Shown: positions 47,201 to 59,200 of the stretch, one piece after another
How the letters are laid out: the number at the start of each line of letters is the position of its first letter
How positions within the stretch are numbered: the stretch's first letter is position 1
NCBI GenBank assembly: GCA_008828725.1
Contig: MEHQ01000700.1
Location: 62,001 to 126,000, forward strand
DNA: 64,000 bases
Source: Saccharina japonica
Taxonomy: Eukaryota; Sar; Phaeophyceae; Laminariales; Laminariaceae
Reading direction: 5' to 3'
Position numbers and translations under genes: made by a program
Notes under the pieces: generated by a model
What the model saw: only the letters and a program-made list of their open reading frames with translations
Told to the model about the DNA's origin: nothing
Databases searched by the model: none

Positions 47201-50200
47201 CATTTATACCCACAGAGTGACCATAAATGCGGCCCAACAGGTGGGCCAAGTCTGTTTAATTTGACGCTTCTGCAACCTTGTCAAAACTCGCAGGGCGATG
47301 TCTGATCTGCCCCGAATGGTGTAGTGGTCTGTACAGCAGGAACATACCTGGAATACGGTAACAATGAAGGTAGGCATAAGGTTGGATAACATTGCTATCA
47401 TGCCTTGAATCGCCGCTGCAATGTGTTTCCGTACTACGTCCCAGGGACCATTCCGGCATTGCTGGTAACAGGAGCGGATGAGTACGCCAGGGAACTTTGG
47501 GCACCAGTATAACGCTATTTCCTGTGTTGGGTGGCAGTACGAGTGGCTCCGCATAAAGACGTATAGTTCGAATAGTACGAGCATACCAGATTAATGGTGC
47601 AAGTATATTGTACTGTAGCATGTTGTGCAGTCAATACCAGGTCCACATAATACACACACGTTTATCACCCACGTACAGTACTACAACGGTAGTACTCACA
47701 CACGCTTTATACAGCTGAAATAGACGCAGTCTGGTTTCGCCTTCTAACGGTCGTTTGCGATCTGCCCGTCAAGTCCGTCGAGAAAAGGACGGATCGCACA
47801 TAGATATCACCAGGAAAGAGTGTTCCACACATGAAACAAAATACAAGCTCGGACACGTGAGTGGCGATCTGTCAAACGTCCGCGTTCACATCTATATGTG
47901 GTGTCTGTCATCGTGCTGCAAACACATAAATATTGTCGGTCAAATAAAACCAAGGTGCTCAAAAGAACCTGTTGATGTCGCCGTCGTTTATGAGCGCGAC
48001 CACAGTAGTGCCAAACATCTCGAAACTAAACCGCTGGTAGCTATGGTATTTTGGCCGAAACATCTACTGGAGAAGAAAATTATAAAAACATATACATTTA
48101 CGCCGTTTGTATGTTACGATTGGCACCGGCCATGGCCTCAACGTTAAGCTAGAAATACAGCGATGTCATGGAAACGCCGTACATACCGATCCTGTTTGCG
48201 CATTGTAACAAACACAAGGCCGAGAGCGGTCATTCGCCACCCCGCGTAGTTTGAAGGGTGTGCACATGAAACAAGGGGCTGACATGGTGCCGTCCACGAA
48301 GAGGTCGTTGAGAAATATTGTAGTTACGTTGTCACAGAGACTCTGAAGCGTTTGCCCGTGCTTAGGAAAAGACAGTGCTAAGTATTTCAGACGGAAGCCC
48401 TTTGTTGGTCCCTTTCGCAAAAGGCCTTCCGATGTGACAATCTCTGAAATCGTATTCGTTCAGTATACTTAAAATACCGACTTGAGCATTTATAGCTATA
48501 CAACGAAGGGGATGTGGTATTCCAAAATATATCTAACTACTTAAGCCAGTGGCCCATGAACTCCTGCACGGCCTTGGAATAGCTCGAACTACAAGGGTAA
48601 TGTACCACAGCCATTGTTTATTCCACTGTTGATATATGCCTGTTTGGTTTATATGCCTTTACAAATGTTGACAAACAAATGTCGCGAAACATCTGCTGTC
48701 CGTGCATTAACTATCAAACGCATGCCACGGTAAGGGTGCACCTTTGATTTCTGAGGGTACCTACAGGAAAAGCTCTATAGGTGCATCATACCCCAAATCT
48801 GTATTTGATAAACGCATGCCACGGTAAATGTGCACCTATGATTTCAGAGGATCGATACTTGAAACGTTCTACGAGCTTGCCTTACCCTATACCTGACGAT
48901 GAGAAAGGCTGAAAGAGCGCGCGATTGACAGTCCCATAATGCATTAAGTACATCACGAAAAATAGTTCAAACACAAACTGTATTCCCACTATATTTGGGT
49001 CAGGAGCCAACTCAGGCTGACATGTATATGTTTGCCGATAAGTGGTACCCAGAATATTCCGATGCTTGCCGCCCGACGTCACGAGAAAACTCCAACATCG
49101 CTTACCCCATGACTGTGCTCACGGGAATCCAACCCAACCAAATAAGGCATCCACACGCACCTGCTCCAGTGTCATATACGTCTTCCAAACGGTCGCCACC
49201 GCCTCGAAAAACTTGATGTCTCCATCTGTTGCAGCCATCAGCAACACCGGTTGGGTGTAGCTGTCGGCCCTCACAAGCAGTTCTTGCATCTTACGGCGAT
49301 ATCGATGTAAACATGCGGGATAAACAAACAGAAGGCGTCATGAAACACATATTTCAAAGTAGAGGTTGCATTAACTATCAAACGCATGCCACGGTAAGGG
49401 TGCACCGTTGTTTTCGGAGGGTACCTACAGGAAAAGCTCTATTAGTGCATCATACCCCAAATCTGTATTTGATAAACGCATGCCACGGTAAAGGTGCACC
49501 TAGGATTTCAGAGGATCGATACTTAAAACGTTCTACGAGCTTGCCTTACCCTATACCTGACGATGAGAAAGGCTGAAAGAGCGCGCGATTGACAGTCCCA
49601 TATTGTATTAAGTATGTCACGAAAAATAGTGCAAACACAAACTGTATTCCCACGATATTTGGGTCAGGAGCCAACTCAGGCTGACATATGTTTGCCGATA
49701 AGTGGTACCCAGAATATTCCGATGCTTGCCGCCCGACGTCACGAGAAAACTCCAACATCGCCTACCCCATGACTGTGCTCACGGGAATCCAACCCAACCA
49801 AATAAGTCATCCACAAGCACCTGCTCCAGTGTCATATACGCCTTCCAAACGGTAGCCACCGCCTCGAAAAACTTGATGTCTCCACTTGTTGCAGCCCTCT
49901 GCAACACCGGTCGGGTGTAGCTGTCGGCCCTCACAAGCAGTTCGTGCATCTTACGGCGATATCGATGTAGACATGTGGGATAAACAAACAAAAAGCGTCA
50001 TGAAACACATATTTCAAATTAGAGGTTGGAACGTCACAGATATATCGCTTTGCTTGTTACAGGGTTTCGTAAAAAATACAAGACTATCTTCAACGGCGAG
50101 GGAGCTCGTTGATAACTTCACCATGTCACCACGAGGTATGGGTATCTGTACATGATATTGCGGTGCGATGACCGATTTTCCAAAAACGAAATCGGGTGGG

Positions 50201-53200
50201 CACCAATGAAGCTCACAGCGCATGGCACGCCTGGTTTCGTCCCAACATTTATATCCGTCGTATTTCGCGTAGCTTTGGCCTAGGTAACGCCGACTGGGCA
50301 AAACACTTGCACACAGGACCGCGAGCGTTTCGGTGGCAACTCACGGCTGGTCAAACTTGGCGTCAACACAGTATCCTAGGCTAAACGCAAACGAGTCCTC
50401 CAACCTAGGTATTTGTGCCATATTTGAAATGCTCGAAATACAAAAGACACCCATCTAGTTATGTATCGTCGAAGTTTACTGTGGGCGCATGTTAGGCGTC
50501 ATCGTTGCCAGTAGCGTTGCGATCCTCACGATAGAAAAGAAGGCCTTACAAATGTATGGTTGATAATTTGATGTATCGCTTCTTGGTTAGGTTGACGCTT
50601 ACGTCTCTCCAGGAAAAAGTAGTATCTAACACATGTACCATAAACACGGAGTTGTTGATGTACCGTAGGCCAACAAGCACATAAAGGAAAACGGCCGTCC
50701 GTTATATAACAGCAAGTCAATGACCGTGTTGTGCATCGGAGGTCTGCTGTGGTGCTCCACGCACACGCGGTCAAGGAGCTGGCTCATTCTGAAAAATGAT
50801 GACCGATAGGTACCCCTATTATTGCGATTCTGACCGGTCGACGATATGCAATCGTAGCACCCGTCACGAGAAGACTCCACCGTGTCCCCCCACCACTATA
50901 CTAGTGGGAAGTTCAACCCAACGAATAAAACTGATACCCACGCACCTGCTCCGTAGTTAAATGCTTCTTCCAGACGGTAGCCACCGCCTCGAAAAACTTG
51001 ATGTCGCCAAGTAATGCCACCATCAGCAACACCGGTCGGGTGTAGCCGTCGGCCCTCAATAGCAGTTCTTGCATCTTACGACGATATCGATGTAGACATG
51101 TGGGATAAACAAACAGAAGGCGTCATGAAACACATATTTCAAAGTAGAGGATGGAACGTCACAGATATATCGCTTTGCTTGTTACAGGGTTTCGTAAAAA
51201 ATACAAGACTACCTTCAACGGCGAGAGAGCTCGTTAATAACTTCACCCTCTCACCACGAGGTGTGGGTATCTGTACTGGAGATTACGGTGCGATGAACGA
51301 TTTTCCAAAAACGAAATCGGGTCGGCACCAATGCAGCTCACAGCGCATGGCACCCCTGGTTTCGTCCCAACATTTATTTATATCCGTCGTATTTTCCGTA
51401 GCTTTGGCCTAGGTAACGACGACTGGGCAAAACACTTGCACACAGGACCGCGAGCGTTTCGGTGGCAATTCACGGCTGGTCAAACTTGGCGTCAACACAG
51501 TATCCTAGGCTAAACGCAAACGAGTCCTCCAACCTAGGTATTTGTACCATATTTGAAATGCTCGAAATACAAAAGACACCCATCTAGTTATGTATCGTCA
51601 AACATTACTGTGGGTGCATGTTAGGCGTCATCGTTGCCCGTAGCGTTGCGATGCTTACGATAGAAAATAAGGCCTTACAAATATATGCTTGATAATTTGA
51701 TGTATCGCTTGTTGATGAGGTTGACGCTGACGTCTCTCCAGGAAAACGTAGTATCTAACACATATACCATAAACACGGAATTATTGATGTACCGTAGGCC
51801 AACGAGCACATAAAGGAGAACGGCCGTCCGTTATATAACAGCGAGTCAATGACCGTGTTGTGCATGGGAGGTCTGTTGTAATTCTCCACGCACACGCGAT
51901 CAAGGAGCTGGCTCATTCTGAACTGGGATAACCGATAGGTACCCCTCTTATTGCGATGCTGGCCGTTCGACGATGTGCAATCCTAGCACGCATCATGAGA
52001 AGACTCCACCATGCACCCCCACCAATATACTAGTGGGGAGTTCAACCCAACGAATTAACTGATCGACACGCACCTGCTCCGTAGTTGAATGCTTCTCCAA
52101 ACAGATAACCACGGCCTCGAACAACTTGATGTCTCCACGTGCTTGCGCCACCAGCAACACCGGTCGGTTGTCGCCGTCGGCCCTCAAAAGCAGTTCTTGC
52201 ATCTTACGACCATATCGATATAGACATGCGTGATAAACAAACAAAAGGCGTCATGAAACACATAATTCAACGTAGAGGTTGGAACGTCACAGATCCACCG
52301 CTTTGTTTGTTACAGGGTTTCGTAAATGATCCAAGGCTACCTTCAACACCGAGGGAGATCGTTGATAACTTCACCATGCCACCACGAGGCGTGGGTATCT
52401 GTACAGGATATTGCGGTGCCATCAACGATTTTTCAAAAACGAAATCGGGTCGGCACCAATGCAGCTCACAGCGCATGGCACCCCTGGCTTCGTCCCAACA
52501 TACATATCCGTCGTATTTCCCGTAGCTTTGGCCTAGCTAACACCGACTGAGCAAAACACTTGCACACAGGACCGCGAGCGTTTCGGTGGCAATTCACGGC
52601 TGGCCGAACTTGGCGTCAACACAGTATCCGAGGCTAAACGCAAACGAGTCCTCCAACCTAGGTGTTTGTACCATATTTGAAATGCTCGAAATACAAAAGA
52701 TACCCATTTAGTTATGTATCGTCAAAGGTTACTGTGGGCGCATGTTATAGGCGTCGTCGTTGCCCGTAGCGTTGCGATCCTCACGATAGAAAAGAAGGCC
52801 TTACAAATATATGCTTGATGATTTGATCTGTCGCTTCTTGATTAGGTTGACGCTCACGTTTTCTACAGGAAAAAGTACTATCAGACACATGTACCATAAA
52901 CACGCAGTTGTTGATGTACCGTAGGCCAACAAGCACATAAAGGAGAACCGCCGTCCGTTATACATCAACAAGTCAATGACCGTGTTGTGCTTCGGAGGTC
53001 TGCTGTGGTGCTCCACGCAATGCGGTTATACGTTTACAGGTTTTCTAATAGAGGTGCCTGCAATACCCTGTGCGTCGCTGTCGTTTGTGATCGCGACCAA
53101 GGTAGTGCTGAGCATCTCAAAACGAAACCATCAGTAGCTATTGTAAGTTCACCAAACCACTTCATGGAGATGGGAATTTGAAACACAACGAACATTTACC

Positions 53201-56200
53201 CCATTTGTGTGTTGCGATTTGGACCAGCCATGCGATCAGCGTCAAGCTGGAAATACAGCGAGAACACCAAAACGCTGTGAACACCGATGCTGATTACGCA
53301 TGCCAAAATCACACAAGCCCAAGAGCGATCATTTACGGTCCTGCTTAGTGTGAACGGCGTGCAAATGTAACATGGGGCTGTCATGGTGCCGTCTACGAAG
53401 CTGTCGCTGAGAACGTTCGAAGTCGTGTTGTCATAAATACTATGAAGCGGTTGCCTTCGTTTGGAGAGTTCAATGCCTTCCGATATCAAAATCTCCAAAA
53501 CCGTGTTTCGTTTTTTTTGCAAACAATATCGACTTTTGAGCTCTTATAGCTATACAACCAACGGCATATACCATTCCGTGGTATATCAAAACTACTTAAA
53601 GCCAGTGATCCATAGAACCTTTCACGGCCTTCGAATACCTCGAACCACACAGGCGATGTACCACATCCACTGCGTATTAAACTGACGATATCGCACGTTT
53701 TGGGTTATATGCCCATACAAAATGTTGCAAAACCAATGTCGCGAAACATCTGCTGTCCGTGCAATACCTATTAAACGCGTGCCACGGTAAGGATGCACCC
53801 ATGATGTATGAGGGTACCGACACGAAAAGCTCTATAAGTTTATCATACCCCCAAATCTGTGTTTGAGAAACGCTTACAGTGCGCGAAGTTTATAGTCGTA
53901 TATCGTACCGGTAGGTATTTAAACAAAAACAGTGTAAACAACAATTAATTGTATTCCCACGATATTTGGTGGAGGAGCCAGCTTCGTCTCAAAACTGTTA
54001 ACCGATAGGCACCCCTAGTATTGCGATGCTCGCTGTTCGACGATGTGCCATTGTAGCACACGTCATGAGAAGATTCCACCATGCCCTTCCCATCATTATG
54101 ATTTTTAGTAGTGGGAAGCTCAACCCAACGAAATGGCTAACTCACACGCACCTGCTCCGTTGTTAAATGCTTCTTCAAGCACGCAGCCACCGCCCCAAAC
54201 ACCTCGATGTCTCCACGGTTGGCCGCCGATATCAACACCGATTGGTTGTGGCCGGGTTTCCTCAAAAGCAGCTCTTGCATCTTACGACGATATCGATGTA
54301 GGCATGCGTGATAAACGAACAGAACACGTCATGAAACACATATTTCAAAGTAGAGGTTGAAACGACACAGATTTATCGCTTCGCTTGTTGCACTGTTTCG
54401 TAAATGAAACAAGGTTACCTTCAACGGCGAGGGAGCTCGTTGGTAATCTTACCATGGCATCACGAGGTGTGGGTATCTGTACTTGAGATTGCTGTGCCAT
54501 GAACGATGTTCCAATAATAAAGACGGGTCCCAACCAATGCCTCTCACAGCGCATGGCACCCCTGCTTTCGTCCCAACATGTATGTCCGTCGTATTTCGCG
54601 TAGCTTTGGCCTAGGTAACGCCGACTGGGCGAAACACTTGCACCGCGAGCGTTTCGATTGCAATTCACGGCTGGTCAAACTTGGGCCAACACAGTATCCG
54701 TGGCTACACGCAAACGACTTGTCAAAACTAGGTATTTGTACCATATTTGAAATGCTTGAATTCAGGAAGGCGCTCATCTAATCCTTGTGATCAGTGTGTA
54801 AGCTGAATGCATGTTCGGCGACATCGATGCCCGTAGCGTTGCGATCCCCACGGTACAAAACGCGACCTTGCAAATATATGCTGAAGAATTTGATGTCTCG
54901 ATTATTTAGTAGCCTGAGGCACACGTTGGTCCAAGGAGAATGCTATTGGACACACATACCATGAACACGGAGGTGTTGACACGCCGTAAGCCTACAAGCC
55001 CGTACATGTGCGCGGCGATCCCATATATACCGCCACGAAAATTACCGTGTTGTGCTTCGGGGATCTGTCATGGTGGTCTACGTACAGACGCATTGTGGTT
55101 TTTCCAATCGGAGTACTCTAACGCCCCTGTCTACTGCTTTCGTTTTTGAGCGACAATTGTTGTGGGCTAACATCATAAAAACGAACCATCATGCAATGCT
55201 GTTTATCAACCGGAAAGAAGCTGGTGAATGTAATTTGAATATCAAACCGTTTTGCCGATTCGGTTTGATACTTCACGCCGGCCATGGCCCGAATGTCAAG
55301 CTGGACATGCAGTTGTCTCACTAAAATACCTGGAGGAACTATTATTCCACACAACCTCAACAATACAGGCTCGGTAGCGTTCATTGGCGATCACGCTTCA
55401 TCGAAGGGCCATCCACATCTATCAAGCGGCTGGCATGGTACCGCCCCCTCCGATATCGATTAGGACACTCCAAATCACGTTTCCTGTGTTATTCAAATGA
55501 CAGTGCTTACCACATCAGAAGGAACCCCTTAGTTGGTCCTTTCTGCGGGACGGATGCTACGATAGAGCACCTTGTTTTTTCGGAGCCCCTCACTTGAGGA
55601 GCTCCATACCTCACCCGAAAAATGATTTTGGTGGAAAACATAAGTGCTTCCCGATCAACAATCCCATGAGCTAGATATACGATGGAAAACGTGGCAACAC
55701 AATAATGAAAGTCCGACGAATTTGGGTTAAGGAGCCCGATCATTCATAAACAAAATCAGCAAAAAGCGCTACCTCTATCGTAGCACGCGTCGCGGACTGT
55801 CTGCCGGTTTCATAACCCCAAACAACAGGTTAAGTTCAGTATATATTACGATCAAAACTGCAGTACTATTTATATCTTCAACAGGCGGGATGTCACATCC
55901 CTTGATATCTTGAGGTACTTGTGCTATCGACCCGTGCAACCCTTCATATCCTTCGAAATACGCCGAACGAAAATACAATATACCACGACCACTTGGCACT
56001 TCAACTGATGCTCCATCCCGTTATATGCCGTGTGAAAAATATTGCAGTACAAATATCGCATAACGTCTGTTTTCGTGGATAACTGTACCACACATGATGC
56101 CCTGTATAAGGCGACACCACAATTTGTGCGATCACGATACTTGTGGGAAATCAAACCCGACGTAACGGTGTATTCACAAGCACCTGCTCTCGGGTCGAAC

Positions 56201-59200
56201 TCTCCTCCATGCAGGTGACCACCACCCTGAAGAACGCGATGTCTCCTTGTTCGGCCACAGCATTCACCACCGAATCACCCCAGGCATATGTCTTCCACAT
56301 CAGCTCTCGCAGCTTAAGACGACGGTGGTGTAGGCATGCGCGAACAACAGACATGACGCGTCATACAAGCGAACGTCGACTATAGTACAGGTTGGAAATT
56401 TTAGGATTTACCTTGTTGCTTGCTTTACGGTTTCGCAAACGATACGAAGTAAAAGATTACCTTCAAACGGCGAGGAGGCTCGTTGGTAAATTCAACGTGT
56501 CATCATAAAGTGCTGATGTCTATAATGAGATCGCGGTGCCCATGAATGGTTTCCCACAAAAACCATGGGCCCAGAACAATGCATCCAACAGAGCGTGGGA
56601 CCCCGGGTGTCGTCAACAACATTTCCGTCCGTCATGTTTCTCGTACAGGTTTTCGCTGGGTAACAACGACAGGGGAAAACATTTGACGCAGGACCTCAGG
56701 CGTAAACGACAAAAGCCGACCGCCAAACCACAAGGAGGCTTGCTTGTAGTTCCAACATGCCATGATGCGATGTTGGTATCTGTACTTGAGATTGAGGTGC
56801 CATGATCGATTTACACCAAAAACCATGGGCCCGGAAAAATGCGCCCAACAGCGCATGGCACCCCTGAGTTCGTCATAATGGGCCAGAGTTGTTGCTCGTA
56901 TCCTTTTGTCGCGGGGAACATGGTTGATCCTGATGCGGTTGGCGGGAGGGTTATGGCGACGAACGGGAAGAGACAGAGCTGGCCCAGAATTGGGCTAGCA
57001 GTGGCGGCGCAGCAGCGGCAGCAGCAACAACAACAGAGAAGGGTCTCATAGAAAACAAAAGGGCCAATCAATGTGGTTCCCGTTTGATCCTGGGAGACGT
57101 CGAAAACAACTTGCCGTCAGCAAGAGCGATGTCCGCCTGAGGCATGCTAAAGTCTAACATGTGCCCCGTTTGATAATTGATTAAGTCAGCTGAATTGGTT
57201 ATTGTATTTCTTTTATTTATTTTCTCTATGCTTGGCTGGAATACTATTCCAAGAAAGAGTGTATATGGTGTACTGTGTACTTTACAGAAATACCTGGAAT
57301 GTTGTACATGGTGGACACATTAGAAACCGCGGTCGGTGTCTACATACCCGTAAAGTATCCCCGAGGATATGATGGAACCCTGTCACAGCTTCTCTCTGAT
57401 TTGACGTACTGCAGTAATTGATGCTTTTTGAATGTTGTGTGTGTATCCAGTCACGTGTTGTCACTGTTGCTGTAATATGGGGGAGGGGGGGGTTGTGATG
57501 GCCTGACTCCACGGCAGCAGTGTATGATTCCAGAGCAGTGCACGATATGTTAGACTGCTGTGTACTCGGCCGACTACGTTTTGGGATTGGAGGATGTGTT
57601 GGTAAACCACTCGTGAATGATTATTTGGCAGTCAATTGTGTGTCAGACTGCTGCCTACTCGTGTTATGTGTTGACATAGGAGGATTTGTTGGCGAACCAC
57701 AGCGAAATATGTGGATGCATGCTACCCGTACTGGTTCTGTGTACCCAGCCGCTGTTCGGTAACTCACATCTTGCTCGAATAATGGGCGGGGTTGCTAGCT
57801 TCATTTTGAAGTGCATGAAGTATGCGTGGGAAAACCACCTTGGGTTTATGGATGCATGTTCCACGTACTGTTTTGTCCACCTAGGTTCATGCTTTGTTGC
57901 AAGCGTATTAGCAATCAATCCATTACATGCAAATCAGTCCACGGGCTGAAGTTGAAAACGGAGATAATCTGTGTTGGCAAACCAGCAAGCGTGCTATTGA
58001 TATCGGAGATTTGTTTCACCGCGTGCAACACCCTCGTTGTTAGTTGTTACATTTTGGTGATATGGAGACCCATGTCAATTTGACGAAGGAAGATTAACTA
58101 GAAACCAGTGCTGACGTTTTGTCACTGTTGTTCTGCTGTGAAGAATCCCGCAGGGGGGGGGGGGGGGGGGGGTGTAGTCATGTTGTGCACGGCCGTAGTC
58201 ATATGACCATAGACCCTCGCATCCCTACAATGCCGGGACGGAGCGCGTTGGGTTTTCACCAACCAGGCAGACATTGCTTGCACCAAGCTCGAAACGCCGT
58301 GAGGTATTAGGCGAGTCGCATGGAGGGTGAGCTGCATCCTGCTAAGAACCGCTTCTGAGGCGGACTTGCATATGGACGACAGCTTCAATGAGTTAATTTA
58401 ATTTCTGGTGTGGCCACTTCCGGAGACAGCAATGGGTTTTACTATGTAACTGCCTCGCGGACGCCTTACCATATTAACACTACGTGAAACGACCATTCCC
58501 CTTGTGCGGAACAGGAAGGGAGGGGGGGGNGGGGGGGTTCTGCTAGCATAAGTATTCCAATGGTACCAAGTGCGAAATGATGTTATTCGTTATCCAACGG
58601 TTTACGAATGCTGCTGCTGCTGCTGCTGCTTGTTCTATGATGGCGATTTACCACAACAACATAACGACGCATGCGGTGCAAAGCAGTGTCGTGTAGGGTA
58701 TGCACGTTGGTGTACGCGGGTAACCTACCCGGGTATATCGTAAGAACGGGCAACTTTCCCTTTTATTCTGCTGCCCCCCAATACCATTCCCCTTTCGTAA
58801 TATCACGCCGTGTGATATTTGAGAAAGTTGTTGAGCATACCATAGCGGGGACGCCTTTGGCATTATAACCACACACCAATCCCCTCGGGTTTCTACCCGG
58901 GTTTGGACGTGTTTCTACCCCGGTAAAGTTAGATCGACCTTACCAACACGGGTACAATTTAACTCTAGTACAGTACTGCCCATTATTGCCATGTACGTCT
59001 TCATCGTGCGTAACATTATATTTTGGATACCTGCTGGGGCAGTTGGGTAGCTCATGTACCAACCACAATCCACGAAACCATACACGCTACGGAACACACC
59101 CGTAAATGGCGCTGAAACATGTTTCCTAGCCGATGCCAACTTTTTTATAGCGAAAACACTAATGTCCCAACGCCTGCTGTCTGTGTACTGTGTGGAATGT

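Larger units (their letters stand above)
48704..50031. repeat. Youngest tandem duplication, 664-bp unit, two copies
   Basis: 48704-49367 and 49368-50031 are head-to-tail copies, each with one repeat exon. By eye the non-exonic part differs at about 17 of 457 positions plus a 6-bp indel, the exon at 8 of 129. The word GCATGCCACGGTAA occurs twice per unit, 93 bases apart. Confidence 0.92.
50021..52273. repeat. Tandem duplication, 1125- and 1128-bp units
   Basis: Units 50021-51145 and 51146-52273, each starting AGAGG(T/A)TGGAACGTCACAG, are about 88-95% alike along their length. Each holds one repeat exon near its right end and about 1 kb of shared intron. Confidence 0.9.
52274..56390. repeat. 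Older tandem duplication, two units of about 2.05 kb
   Basis: Units 52274-54351 and 54352-56390 contain the same intron landmarks (CGGCGAGGGAGCTCGTTG, GGTGTGGGTATCTGTACTTG, GCGCATGGCACCCCTG) plus a further block of about 950 bp (53.0-53.9 and 55.1-56.1) that is also present at 47.95-48.9. The second unit is much more diverged. Faint homology continues at 56.4-56.9 and 59.5-59.65 kb, so the duplication series is old and repeated. Confidence 0.75.

Noticed and set aside
47204-47584. Minus-strand frame as an additional ankyrin exon
   Set aside because: Donor is good but the repeat pattern and exon length do not match; mentioned under intron 11 only.
50022-52525. Plus-strand frames of 90-132 codons repeated in the duplicated units
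   Set aside because: They run antisense across the repeat exons and intron blocks, and recur only because the DNA is duplicated.
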